Source of the DNA: Heliocidaris erythrogramma
Lineage: Eukaryota; Echinodermata; Echinoidea; Camarodonta; Echinometridae
Direction of reading: 5' to 3'
Length of the DNA: 64,000 nucleotides
Assembly (NCBI GenBank): GCA_025617745.1
Contig: CM046873.1
Coordinates: 33,117,101-33,181,100 of the forward strand
The notes under the pieces are model-generated. The model saw only the letters and a list, made by a program, of their open reading frames with translations, was not told the DNA's origin and ran no database searches. How positions within the stretch are numbered: the stretch's first letter is position 1; each line of letters starts with the position of its first letter. Made by a program: the position numbers and the translations under genes. Positions 25,101 through 35,210 of the stretch are shown here, in pieces.

Positions 25101-28086
25101 AACGGAAGGGCCATCCCACTGAGCTAGCTCGCGTCAGCTTGATCCTTGAAATCCAAATTTTTCGAGTTGCATCACCTTTAGGAAAGGTGTGCAGACTGAC
25201 ACCAACGCTGGTGCCCTTGCTGCACCCAGCAACAACACATCCCCGCGGCATTTTCTTGAGATATGCACTCCTATCATGCCTATCCAAAATTCCCTGCACT
25301 GGATATACACAGACAAGCGTCGTCCGCTAGCTAGACGTTCCCGATGGTACGTCACAGGTCACCTGACAAGGCACGTGACTGGGCCCTATTTTTTGAGGGG
25401 CGTGACAGACTAGCTGATAAACGTGCGATTTAGGCAATTTCAACGAAGCTTAGAGAAGTACACAGATCTTTTTAATAAAAAGTATATGCGATTTCTAGCA
25501 ATATTGACACAATACTTTGATATTATCATGAAATGTAATTCTAATTGACTCGCCCTTTAAATATGTTCTAAGTAATGAAGTGATACCGAAGTTACCCTCT
25601 CTTTATCAGTGTATAAAATTCCCCAGCTTGTTAAAATGAGCCTCCTTTCATTTTGAACTTCCAGACATACCAACCCATGAAAAACAAATTACAGTTAAAG
25701 CAACAGCCAAAGCCGCAACCAAAGCTACAACTCAGGCTAAGGTAGATGATACCACCCCAACTCCAAAATGGACCAGTCCAGCTTCAGTGACAGCCAATGA
25801 GACATCAAATAGTAATGACACTCAACCAATCACTGCAGCTCACAGTGGCCAGAATGGAACCAAAAGCCCAGAAGAGGTATGGTCAGCTCTATTCAAGGAT
25901 TGATTGGGAATTGACTAAAGGATTATGAATTAACTGCATGCTCGCTTATTTAATATTTTTGTAACTTATTTATGGTTTGAATATTATGATCTTGAGAGTA
26001 ATCAAACCAAATCATTTCTAGAAAAGGAAAGATTGATGGAGAGAGAGAGAGATTCATTGCAAAAGAAGAGTTTGAAAGGAGAGATGACATCCCTGGGATT
26101 ACAGAGGGATAAGGTTTTCAGTATAATATGAAGGGGGGACAAATCCTCTCATTAAAGGCCAAGTCCACCCTAACAAAAAGTTGATTTGAATAAATAGAGA
26201 AAAATCCAACAAGCATAACACTGAAAATTTCATCAAAATAGGATGTAAAATAAGAAAGTTATGGTATTTTAAAGTTTCGCTTAATTTCGCAAAACAGTTA
26301 TATGCACATCCTGCTCAGTATGCAAATGAGGGAACCAGTGACGTCACCCACTCACTATTTCTTTTGTATTTTATTACATGAAATACGAAATATTTTAATT
26401 TTTCCTTGTTATAATGTGAAACAAGGTTTGATTCCTCGCTGAACATGTGTAATTGCCATTGTTGCAACCTATACACAATTCAATGAGAGCTTCCTAATTG
26501 TGAAATCTGCAGAAATTAAAATATTCTATATTTCACATAATAAAATACAAAAGAAATAGTGAGTGGGTGACGTCACTGGTTCCCTCATTTGCATACTGAA
26601 CATGATGTGCATATAACTGTTTTGCGAAATTAAGCGAAACTTTAAAATACCATAACTTTGTTATTTTACATCCTATTTTGATGAAATTTTCAGTGTTATG
26701 CTTGTTGGATTTTTCTCTATTTATTCAAATCAACTTTTTGTCAGGGTGGACTTGGCCTTTAATGCATGAATGTGATTTGGAGAGAGAGAGAGAGCACTTG
26801 AGAGAGAAAAATGGTATGAGGGATATTGTATAATCAGAAGGACGATTGAGAAAAACGGTGATTATCAGAGCTGTTATCCGAGAGATGAAGAGAGGAAAAG
26901 CAGAAAATGGATATATGTACATGTACACCTCCGTATAATGGAAGTACTTGATAAAGGAAAATGTAAGGAGGATATGCCCTTTTCACATTCGCATCTACCT
27001 TTATTGATCATATTTTTTGTTTTCTTACTGACTTACATACTGTAAATCGGTGAATAATATAATTCTACAAAAATCTTCTTTCATACAGGTTAATCGTGAG
27101 AACGTAAACAGAATTACAGTGACACAAACAGGTATTAAGTTATTCTTTGTTATCCTTACAGACAAAAATTTGTTTATCTTTAAAGTAAACATGGGTCTGG
27201 TGAAATTTATAAAAGATTTCTTGAATGTTATCAATGATTGTTTATCATGCTGTATAGTAAATTGGTCGGTTGGTTCCGCAAATTGTGAATGAAATAACAT
27301 AAAACTTATAGACTTCTGCAAGTTGGCTGCAGCATGATACACAAAATTCCATTTCGGGGGGTGGGGGGGGGGGGGGCATTTCATCACGTGTCTTGTCAGT
27401 GATTTTACCGACAAATTTGCTCTCAGCCAATCAGATGCAAGGATTTCAGTAGCTTATAACAGTTATTGCAACTTGTCATTGATGACAAGTTTTATGTAAC
27501 AGGGCTCAGGAAGCACCCTGAGACCAAAGTCAATCATCTTGTTTAATTGGAATGAAATAAAAAGAATGGTAGTTATTTTGCTCTTCTATACATGTATGTT
27601 TGAATTTTAAGGGAATCAAATGCTATGTAGATCAATTTGGGATGTGTTTTGTGGATAATTAGGTTATTTATTCAAGGCATCACTTCCTTATTTTAAAGGG
27701 AAAAAGGGGGCTATGGAAATCAATAAAAGAGTGCTCTCCTGGTGGGGCGTTTCATCGAGTGTCTTGTCAGTGATTTTTAGCAACACATTTGCTCTCAACC
27801 AATCAGATGCAAGGAGTTCAGTAGCTTATAACAGTCATTACAACGTGTCATTGATGACAAGTTTTATGAAACAGGGCCCTGTGAACTCCACTGCATTGGA
27901 TAATGGTAAATAACTCTAATGTATATCACATATCTGTGAATTGCAGGCATTCTGATAGTCACTCTGTGTTTTGGAATCATCTTTTTACTGGCGATGATGG
28001 TGGTGGTAGGTAAGAGATGGTGCGAAGGTTACCAGAGACGAAAATACAGCAAGGTCGATTATCTGATCAATGGCTACTACAGCTAG
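17364..28086 (+). CDS. MANSC1-like: MANSC domain-containing protein 1-like type I membrane protein (six coding exons)
   Basis: Joining 17364-17583, 19518-19670, 21786-22646, 25665-25876, 27089-27131 and 27947-28086 gives an uninterrupted 542-residue protein, and every junction has AG acceptor and GT donor consensus (intron phases 1,1,1,0,1). Residues 1-25 form a hydrophobic signal peptide. Residues 28-115 form a MANSC domain with eight cysteines, including an adjacent CC pair and a WC. Residues 125-411 are a Ser/Thr/Pro-rich, probably O-glycosylated stalk with no cysteine. Residues 412-496 carry three N-glycosylation sequons. Residues 498-517 are a single transmembrane helix, followed by a basic 25-residue tail ending DYLINGYYS. 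MANSC domains occur at the N-termini of HAI-1, LRP11, KIAA0319 and MANSC1. Having only a MANSC domain, a mucin-like stalk, one helix and, from memory, a closely similar tail motif points to MANSC1. Its molecular function is not established. The protein should lie in the plasma membrane with the N-terminus outside. Confidence 0.87.
17781..17993. mobile_element. Fold-back MITE with tgctgtaaacgtgg ends
   Basis: tgctgtaaacgtggaatatt at the left and aaatttccacgtttacagta at the right are inverted. The interior is rich in cgcgaaa / tttcgcg words. It lies in the first coding intron. Confidence 0.75.
18270..18887. mobile_element. Inverted-repeat element with two internal ~130-bp repeats
   Basis: atttttatgcctctgccc (left) and ggcggaggcaaaaatttt (right) are inverted. 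Inside, atctcaagaaccattt- and gaacttcaaacttggt-type sequence occurs twice, resembling the theme of arrays 1 and 2. It lies in the first coding intron. Confidence 0.6.
19518..19670 (+). CDS. Coding exon 2: second half of MANSC domain
   Basis: The acceptor ttctttctag ends at 19517 and the donor c|gtaagt follows 19670. The exon is 153 bp, phase 1 on both sides. It encodes EWCTLAVFHTE followed by NCFLVQC and NVCVTK, supplying the last four MANSC cysteines. No single long ORF marks this exon; frame continuity with exons 1 and 3 supports it. Confidence 0.85.
20155..20545 (+). repeat. Dispersed ~390-bp repeat R, copy 1
   Basis: Colinear with 62866-63230. Shared words include catgtctacataagaat, agtggcatgaatgttc and ctaatatgatgttct. 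It lies in the intron between coding exons 2 and 3. Confidence 0.8.
21437..21582. repeat. Short hairpin in the intron before exon 3
   Basis: actgggggccatcaatgatg and, inverted, cttggatggcccccagct form imperfect arms. Confidence 0.5.
21786..22646 (+). CDS. Coding exon 3: Ser/Thr/Pro mucin-like stalk
   Basis: The acceptor ttttcgtgatag ends at 21785 and the donor acag|gtacat follows 22646. The exon is 861 bp (287 codons), phase 1 on both sides, so it can be skipped without breaking the frame. The first ~30 residues (LRDQKTRSLDHLLYAEVDYK) are charged. The rest is dominated by Ser, Pro and Thr, including a serine run encoded by an (atc)n tract. This stretch is probably extended and O-glycosylated, and its length is likely polymorphic. 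Confidence 0.83.
22054..22160 (+). repeat. Coding trinucleotide repeat (atc/tca)n encoding polyserine
   Basis: Near-perfect atc/tca repeats, with occasional ctc and aac variants, lie in the middle of coding exon 3 and read as serine codons with scattered Pro and Thr. On the opposite strand the same tract reads as poly-Asp, an artefact. Confidence 0.9.
22742..23321. mobile_element. TTAA-flanked fold-back MITE
   Basis: TTAA at 22738-22741 and 23322-23325 flank imperfect inverted arms of ~120 bp. Both arms contain related words, for example gaaatcggaccaataataag and, inverted, cttattgcttgtccgatttc. It has no coding capacity and lies in the intron after coding exon 3. Confidence 0.7.
23674..25556. 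mobile_element. TTAA-flanked Kolobok-type DNA transposon, non-autonomous, with THAP remnant
   Basis: Perfect 19-bp terminal inverted repeats (AGGGCGAGTCAATTAGAAT, 23674-23692 and 25538-25556) are directly flanked by TTAA on both sides (23670-23673 and 25557-25560). TTAA duplications, termini starting with a purine-G run and a THAP domain are characteristic of the Kolobok superfamily; piggyBac shares the TTAA target but not THAP. The 1883-bp element lies in the intron between coding exons 3 and 4. Its GC-rich middle (24270-25330) differs from its AT-rich ends. Confidence 0.78.
24855..25251 (-). pseudogene. Broken THAP zinc-finger gene inside a TTAA-flanked transposon
   Basis: Reading minus from ATG at 25251, the protein begins MPRGCVVAGCSKG, then LHTFPKGDATRKIWISRIKL: the start of a THAP domain (C-x4-C, invariant Trp). 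The second zinc pair, VCSDHFREEDF (C-x2-H), is in another frame starting near 25105. The LGF...LRPTAIPVI end, matching the THAP AVPTIF-like motif, is in a third frame near 25035-24965. A Glu/Lys-rich segment, SDWELRAVELEAKHRELKKQ, follows in yet another frame. At least two frameshifts make it non-functional as read. THAP domains bind DNA and occur in host proteins and in P-element and Kolobok transposases. No DDE transposase region was recognised. Confidence 0.75.
25665..25876 (+). CDS. Coding exon 4: Thr/Ala-rich, N-glycosylated stalk segment
   Basis: The acceptor tttgaacttccag ends at 25664 and the donor gag|gtatgg follows 25876. The exon is 212 bp, entering in phase 1 and leaving in phase 0. 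It encodes DIPTHEKQITVKATAKAA, then Thr/Ser-rich sequence with sequons NET, NDT and NGT. No cysteines are present, which fits a membrane-proximal stalk. Confidence 0.8.
26156..26758. mobile_element. TTAA-flanked MITE with ~245-bp inverted arms
   Basis: TTAA (26152-26155 and 26759-26762) flanks termini AGGCCAAGTCCACCCT and AGGGTGGACTTGGCCT. The two arms (26156-26402 and 26513-26758) are near-perfect reverse complements, so a single strand could fold into a very long hairpin. It lies in the intron between coding exons 4 and 5. A degenerate relative is at 53167-53755. Confidence 0.85.
27089..27131 (+). CDS. Coding exon 5: 43-bp juxtamembrane microexon
   Basis: The acceptor ctttcatacag ends at 27088 and the donor g|gtatta follows 27131. 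It encodes VNRENVNRITVTQT in phase 0 and leaves one base for the next codon. It is placed by the splice signals and by being the piece that brings exon 4 into frame with exon 6. The donor is only moderately consensus, so this is the weakest exon. Confidence 0.68.
27371..27508 (+). repeat. Dispersed ~140-bp fold-back repeat, copy 2
   Basis: Shares with 286-420 and 27744-27880 the core cttgtcagtgattttaccga, gccaatcagatgcaagga and agtagcttataacagttatt. The ends are roughly inverted (gtttcatc at one end, atgaaac at the other). It lies in the intron before coding exon 6. Confidence 0.7.
27744..27880 (+). repeat. Dispersed ~140-bp fold-back repeat, copy 3
   Basis: Starts ggggcgtttcatcgagtgtc and ends ttttatgaaacagggccct. 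It contains an internal inverted word (cttgtca / tgacaag) and lies 235 bp downstream of copy 2 in the same intron. Confidence 0.7.
27947..28086 (+). CDS. Coding exon 6: transmembrane helix and cytoplasmic tail
   Basis: The acceptor tgaattgcag ends at 27946. The split Gly codon is followed by the hydrophobic stretch ILIVTLCFGIIFLLAMMVVV, then GKRWCEGYQRRKYSKVDYL and INGYYS, with stop TAG at 28084-28086. Basic residues just after the helix fit an inside C-terminus. A donor-like sequence (gtag|gtaagag) at 28010 lies within the exon. Confidence 0.85.
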
Positions 28087-28155
28087 ATACGATGCATCTT
28101 CATAGACTTGTGCAGCTGTGTAGAAAACCATTTCCTCTAAACTAAATACATGTAA

Positions 28156-28161
28156 AATAAA
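28156..28161 (+). promoter_or_regulatory. Polyadenylation signal AATAAA of the MANSC gene
   Basis: AATAAA lies 70 bp after the stop codon, which would give a very short 3' UTR. A TTAA-flanked element begins 15 bp further on. Longer 3' ends using later signals are possible. Confidence 0.5.
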
Positions 28162-28176
28162 GGAACTTTCTTTTAA

Positions 28177-28848
28177 CCCTTACTGTACTGGGCTATTTCA
28201 AACTCCTCTCTGACTGGGGGGGGGGCCTCTGCCGCGACATGACCGCTTTTGGGCGGACCTCGAGAATTGCGTAAAGAACACAAATCCATTGTTATTTTTG
28301 TAATTTATGCAAATATATTCAATTGATAATCAAGTAACGAAAGGCCTTGGTGATGAAATTTTAATGCAAGAAGTTTTTTTCTAAATGACAAAAACATTAT
28401 TACATAAGAAAACATTTTGAAAGTGATTTAAATTTTTATTTTTTTGTATTTTATTATGTTTTTCTTTGGTTTTCAATTTTAACCTTTTTATTGCTGTTTT
28501 AAGTCTGCCGTATCAGAGTGTTATATGAAGCAATGATCAATTAGAATAGATGATAATTACAGCTTTAAGAATAATTTATAGGTGATATAGGAAATGCAGT
28601 TTCCCATTCGTTTTGTACACAAAACGCAGAAATTCTCTGTTTGGGGCTGACATGAGGTCATAAAAGGTCATGAGACTCGGTAAAGGTATGATTGATTTTG
28701 TAAACTTGGTGTCAAAAGATTTGAAAGAAAAAAGTCAGAAAGTTACGTGGCGTGAAATGCGATGATACAAAATGCGCGGCAAAATTTGTCTAAGGGGGCC
28801 TCTGACCCCCCCTGCCCCCCCCCCCCCCCCCGTCCAGTACAGTAAGTG
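28177..28848. mobile_element. TTAA-flanked element just 3' of the MANSC stop codon
   Basis: TTAA at 28173-28176 and 28849-28852 flank inverted termini CCCTTACTGTACTGG and CCAGTACAGTAAGTG. Subterminal sequence is also inverted (ggggcctctg near both ends) next to long G/C runs. The element begins 90 bp after the stop codon and may be part of the 3' UTR. Confidence 0.65.
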
Positions 28849-29919
28849 TTAAACTTGCGATTTCTCTGTACAGAAGTGATATGAAGCTGATATTTCCAAT
28901 ATAGTATGCTGGCATGGAACACAAAACATTCAGAGCAAAATTTATCTGAGTGATTGGTCCGCTTTAACATTGCCATCATTTATTATCTTTTTCTCAGCTG
29001 GAGAAATAGTACATATTCACCTTTTTTTTCTATTCAGAAAACATCTTGTCTTAATTAATTGAAATGAATTTTTTCTGTGGATTTTTCATTCCTTCAAGTC
29101 TAGAAAGTGATATAGACTAAACTTTTTTTTTTAAATGCCTTCGTCTAGCCTTGGGAATTATGATTATAATGTTGGAATATGCTCTATAATATTTATTTGA
29201 AACTTATTATTTTGCCCATTAAAACAACTTATTTTCATGGCAATATGAAATCTACAAAATAATATTTTTGAAGCAAAGCTTTTTTGTTTTTTTTGACAGC
29301 TCTACCATTGTATGACCAGTCACAAATTACTGATATGTTTTAGCAACTGATTTTATTTTCTTGAAAATGGCCTACATGTATACTACATGTAAGACAATTA
29401 TAAGCTTAGAGTTATATGTAAATTAAAAGGTAATAGACTTTATTTATTTGTAGTAGTGAAATTCATAGCTGTAGCAATATTGCAACTCTAGTTGTGCTCG
29501 ATAGATATGTGCAAGGAACTTTAATAGTTAATGACTTTTATTTTATAGTTTATGTAAATGTTATATTCTTATTATTCTATAAAGTGTCTTCCATTTAGAA
29601 GTACTGTTTGTACCAGCTGTCATACATGTATCAACATTCCATAGCATGTTTCATAAGATATGTATTATCATTGTTTTATATCATCATTGCTCTTCAATGA
29701 TATTACAATATCATTATTTCATAATTGTGTCTTATATTGATATTATTAATGTATCTATTCCAATCAAAATCATAGTCCTGTGATTTTGTACATCTAATCG
29801 TCGGTTTGGAGGCAGAAGGGCGCAAAGTCCTATCATTTGTACAGAGTCCTTCTGGCTCCAAACAGACAATGTCTGTTTCTTTATTCATTCTGAAACCTTA
29901 GGGTTAAGTGAAAACTTAA

Positions 29920-30057
29920 AAGGGCTGAGGAGTGACAGCGTTTTCAGAATTCCATATCTTCCGGACTATATATGTATTGACATGTATATTGGTTGATCCA
30001 AATCTATAGAGGTTACTGGTATTCCACTGTGAGAATGCTGTCACTCCTTGGCCCCTT
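29920..30057. mobile_element. TTAA-flanked MITE, 138 bp
   Basis: TTAA (29916-29919 and 30058-30061) flanks AAGGGCTGAGGAGTGACAGC and, inverted at the right, GCTGTCACTCCTTGGCCCCT. Confidence 0.78.
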
Positions 30058-31288
30058 TTAAGCTTGATTTAACTCCTTTGTTTTCAGAGTACATGTATGC
30101 ATGTAGGAGTGTGGGGTTGTGTCTTTCATTTTTTCTGTCACTTTATGGAATCTAGATATTTCATAATGGGTTTTCTCTGAAGAACATTTTTCTGTACTGA
30201 TGAATGGGCTTAATTGGTAATTGCCTCTGTGTAGATGTACATGTATGTACATGTCTTTGTCAACTCCAGCGATGACAATGTATTCACGAATTATGTTATA
30301 AATGTAGCTTTCATGCATTTGTGTTATTCCACAAGGTTCGGTCAGTTTTTGTGTTTTATCAGACTAGAGAAACTATTACTCCCCTTAACCCCAACAACAT
30401 TAATTTTCATCTTTGCCGGTTTTAAGTTTGCCAGCATTTTAAAGGACTTCATGATGTAAGAAGAGTGTAAATGAGGAATTTACATGTAGTATAATGCTGT
30501 ATATTATCTGATGTCCATTTAACACAAAGAGAAAAAGGAGGAGGAGGAGGGGAAGAGGAAGAAAGAGAAGAAAAAGTATCTCAGCAAATTTACATGAATG
30601 TGGGCCTAAATAGATAATGTACTTAAGTTGGGATGATTCTGGCAAGGCACAAGTATACAGTAATTACATGAACATCTTCTTTAGATGATGGTAATCTCCA
30701 GTGTGTAAGATAACATTTCATACCAAAGCAGGGGCGGATCCAGGATTTTGTAAAAGAGGGTGCACAGTGCCGTAAAAGTACTCAATAAGGGGGGCAAAAA
30801 ATTATTGTGTACTTAAGCTATGCCAGTTGGGTTTTTTTTTTTTTTTTTTTTTTTTTTTTGGGGGGGCGGTTTTCCCCTATGTAGATACGTCACCATACCA
30901 GAGTACAAATGTCTTCGTTATCTTTTGCCCAAGCCTCGTGGGATGGCACAACTGCAGTGCAGTTTTAACACATATATGTAAAAACACCTTTATAAGACAT
31001 GTCTGCAAAATACAATGCATTGTACATAACTATACTCGACCAAAAAATTAAGTTCCCCTGACTTTTTATAATTTAAGAAATATTAGATGAAATTTGTTCA
31101 CTCACACAACAAAGTATGAAGAATCGTGATTGGTTATATGTGATCACTTGATTACGGTTTCATGATGAAATTATGGTTTTTATTACAGTACGAGAAAAAA
31201 GTTGCTCTGTGCGTTTGGTAATGAAATAGGGGGCTTACATTTGTACTATATTCACTTTTTTTTGTTCATGTAGAGATGCCTAACTTGC

Positions 31289-31611
31289 AATAAGCCAGTT
31301 CGGGGTTAGCGTATGGTACAAATGACCCCAAATATCCACAGATATTTTAGACATGGAGGGTCCCTTTATGTGCACTTCAGAAAAATAACTCTGGGAGTGA
31401 TAGAGGTGCCTCATGAATAGCTTTTGTTTCCCCCTTTAAAAAGAATACTTCGACCTGGATATCATGGAATGCACCATTAGTGCATAATTGAATAATGATT
31501 ACATGACATTCATGAGCACATATCGAATATTAGTGTCAGTGGGTTTTAGAATTTGGTACAGATGACCTTTATCTGCTCATGCTCAGATTGCAACCCCGAA
31601 CTGGCTTATTC
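31289..31611. mobile_element. Element with perfect 19-bp inverted ends
   Basis: aataagccagttcggggtt (left) and aaccccgaactggcttatt (right) are exact reverse complements. Subterminal ggtacaaatgacc / ggtacagatgacc words continue the symmetry in part. Confidence 0.7.
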
Positions 31612-33044
31612 AAATTTATGAAACTGCATTGATTTTCAGTGCTGTTTCATGAATTTGAATAGCAGATTATCCATCTTTACTTTTTAAAAAAGATGAAAAG
31701 AATTGATGAATATAAATATGTAAACCCTCCATTGCAATTTGAAATGAAAAGTGCTTTTTTTTTCTTGTGCCAACTGCAATTAAAAACATAATTTCATTAT
31801 GAAAACATGACCAATCATTAGCAAAATAACCTATGGAAACGTGGATACTGAAATTGTGCCCTAATTTGTTTTTTAAATGAATAAATATCATCAATTATTT
31901 CTTGAGTTATATTAAAAAGTGTCAGGAACACAAAGAAAACTGCTATTTCAATAGCCCTGTGCCCCTGTCTATCACCTTTAATAGAAATGTGCGAAAATTA
32001 CAGTGGCGTATTACGTAATCTGAACCTAATTTCTATGGGCAGTACAGTATGCCTTTGAAATTGCCCTCGAGTTGATATTTCGAAAGTAGTTTTTATCGTG
32101 TCAGGGGGACTTGCTGTTTTGGTTGAGTATAACATACATGTACATATATATGTGTAGAGAGTGAGTCTGACTGAAGTTTAGTGCCTTATAAGATTCTTAT
32201 TCAATTTTGTTTCTTTATACCAGTACTTTATGTTTAGTGTATGTTTAATATTAATTTATAATGCGAGTCAATTATGTGTCTTTAGTTTGTATATTTAATT
32301 TGTAGTGCAATAAGTGTAAAAGTACTGAATTACATGTACTGAATTTTGATGCTTGATTTATACTATTTTGTCATGAAAGAGGTCCAATCGCCTGAAAAAA
32401 GGATTTGTATATCCTTCGAGAGACATATAAGATGTTCTGATATGAATTAAATATTCAAATATTCTATCACACAAATCACTTCTAACCAATATTTAGAGTG
32501 CAATTTATTGAATTTCAACTTCATTACCTCTTTCCAGAAATGATATTTGAAGCTGGTATTTTTCAGTGACATAATACATGTATAGGCTTACCGGCAAGGA
32601 ACCCGAAACACAGAACATGTAAACGTTTTGTGACTGACCCCCCCCCCCCCCCCCCCCCCCTTTAAGAATATTGCTCAATTTGTTGCCATTTGGTAATTAG
32701 AATAAATCTTGGTTTACGGCATATTGTCAATAAAAAAATGTCTAATTTGTGTAATTTTCATATTTAGAATACTAGTAATGCTTTGTCATTTTGTTTTTCA
32801 AAATAAGCCCATACAATTGCCAGTTTTCATTTCAACTCTGTTAATTAGCTGATATTCACTTAATATTATTAATATTCATTATAATACATCTGCCTTACAT
32901 TCAATAAATCATGAATGATAAGATATTTTATTGTGTCATAGAATATTTGTGATCCAGTGAAGTATGATCACTCTTTAGGAATGCCGCATCAAATTGGCCA
33001 TAATTAGCAAAACGATGTGTATCTCATGCACAGGGGGCAGTTAA

Positions 33045-33295
33045 TGTCGGGTCCGCTTGCTATTCATAAGGACCGCTATTAAATACGCGTTATGAATAGC
33101 GGTCCTTATGAATAGTTAGAATAGTGGTCCTTATGAATGGAGGTCCTTATGAATAGCGAGGTAATTTGTCTATGGTTTGCGCGCTATTTAGAAGACCGCT
33201 ATTCATACAAAACCGCTATTCGATTAGTCACGCGTTATGGATAGCGGTCCTTATGAATAAGTGGTCTTTATGAATACCGGTCCTTATGACTAGCG
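33045..33295. repeat. Minisatellite of gcggtccttatgaatag units in both orientations
   Basis: The 17-18-bp word gcggtccttatgaatag and its reverse complement ctattcataaggaccgc recur about a dozen times with direction changes, creating nested palindromes. Confidence 0.8.
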
Positions 33296-34833
33296 AGGTT
33301 AGCCTTGTGACCACTGATAGTAAAGACCTTTCGTAGGATTCAAACTAATTTATAAAAGGTTAATTGTTTTTTTTAGTTAGGGGCGGTGTCCCAGTTCTCC
33401 CGCGTCTCAGTTCAACCCGCTCTCCCCTTTAGTGTGCGGTGGGTATGTGCCGCGGAGAAGACCCCGATTTTTACACTCAAATTTCCGCTCCAAAGCATAT
33501 CATTCTTTTCTTGTTGAGGAAAAGAAGAGAGAAAACCGTTCCAAAGCATGCTTTTTTTTCATTGCGTCGTTTTGGCCGTTCTGGCCAGCCGCGGCTGCCC
33601 GTTTCGAAGAATATCATTTCTGGTAAAAAGTTGAGATTCATTCTAGGTGCTTAATTCCTGCGGGCTTTCTCCATTGCTCTCAATTCGGTTGCAATCCACC
33701 CCGGGGAATTCAGTTTTCATTCATGAAAAAGAGAATCATGTTCAAAATTACGCTCTTTAAATTCAAAGCACAGAACAATATGAGCCCTGTTTACATCTCA
33801 GGCATGATCTCCCCTAACATGCCTAGCCTGCACGCACACTCAGATCTTTGAACAGACCAGCACCTCTTACAAGTACCTCTACGGTGATAGTCCAGATTGG
33901 TGTTGAAATCGAAGGAATTGTGCACTTTTTCATAAAAGCATAAAATTTGTCATGTAGGTAGAGTTTTTGATGCTGAATAAATCTGGATATGGTGCCACCC
34001 CAAATTTGGGCTCTCTCAGGGTATTTTTCCACTATAACTGAATTATTTATATCTAAGTGTAATGTAGGATTTCCGGGTATCAAAATTCATACAAGTGCTT
34101 TAGATGCCCATATTTTCAAATGAAGGGCCATCCCATTTATCAAAATATTACAAAGTCACTGATCTGCAGAATACAAGTAAATTGATTCTAATTGTGATCA
34201 GTCAGGGATTATGTCTTTGAAATTAACGAAATATGTGCTATAGGTGCCCATTATGACCAGAAAGGCAAAAGAAAGGACCTGCTTAACTTATGTGCAAAAT
34301 AATAATTTTTTAGTCATTGGTTTTAATTGTTATGGTAGACAGCAGTTTTGAAATCAAGGTCATATGAAAAGCCCACTTCAGTGGGCACATGGGGCCCAAC
34401 GATGGCCCATTGAAGACAATTCTTATTTTAAATTTGATTGCTTGCCACACAAGAGGATGGCAAAATTAAAAATGGCTACTGAAGTGTTAAAATATTCCTA
34501 CTTACACATATCTCTTGAGTTTGGGCATTCATTCTATTGGCAAGGCGGGTGAGTTTTATAAGCAGAATACCTCTAGTATAGGGTCATTTCATTTCACCAA
34601 GATGGCCGCTGGTTTGTTTCAGGATGTGGCTATGCTGTGTCTTGAAACTTATAACTTGGTGTCAAGGTAGAATTTGTGTACTATAGAAATTCCTGGATTT
34701 TGCAACTTTTTTCCCTAAAACAGACAAAAAGCAGGTTTACTACAGGGGTGTATTTTGTTGAAACAAAATGAAACACAAGGCAAAGGCATACCTTAGAATG
34801 CTGAATTAATTTGGAATATTGAGAAATATTCAT
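33296..34833. other. Non-coding, nothing recognised
   Basis: Several short ORFs but no recognisable domain, splice-supported exon or repeat. Confidence 0.4.
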
Positions 34834-34904
34834 TGAGGCATTTCATTTCCAAATTGCCATCAAATTGCAATATACTGCATAGGTATTAAATTGTAATTTG
34901 CATT
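34834..34904 (+). repeat. Perfect ~71-bp direct repeat, left copy
   Basis: attgaggcatttcatttcca to attgtaatttgcat recurs exactly at 35211-35281. The pair flanks a ~300-bp insertion-like block. Confidence 0.85.
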
Positions 34905-34913
34905 ACAAGGGGG

Positions 34914-35200
34914 GATCGAGTTCAGCAAATTGCAAGTTTGATATTGAGCGACAAGAGTCTTTGAATGCGTATTCCTTTATTTTCATACAGCCATCAACGG
35001 CCTGAAATAATCGTTCGGATGGTAGTTAATTTGAGACACTGATCTCAACGTAACTTTTTTGTTGTTTGTTTGTTTTATGTTTTTTTTTAGTACACGAAAA
35101 TGTTCTACATGAAATTAACATAGAATTCGCTAGTTACATGTTAAAAAATTATCAATTATTGACCCTAGTTTCAACCATTTTCCTTGCTTTTCTCCCTTGA
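34914..35200 (+). repeat. ~285-bp duplicated block, copy 1
   Basis: Matches 36966-37218 (gagcgacaagagtctttgaa, catcaacggcctgaaataat, tagtacacgaaaatgttcta) with small indels. Lies between the 71-bp direct repeats. Confidence 0.82.
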
Positions 35201-35210
35201 GAAATTTCAT

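Larger units (their letters stand above)
28849..33044. other. AT-rich region, mostly unassigned
   Basis: No gene recognised. Contains the elements at 29920 and 31289, a partial tggc/ggatccagg-type repeat with poly-T/poly-G at 30731-30868 and a C homopolymer at 32638-32660. Confidence 0.5.

Noticed and set aside
33045-33295. CRISPR-like repeat array
   Set aside because: Repeats switch orientation, lack regular unique spacers and the genome is eukaryotic.
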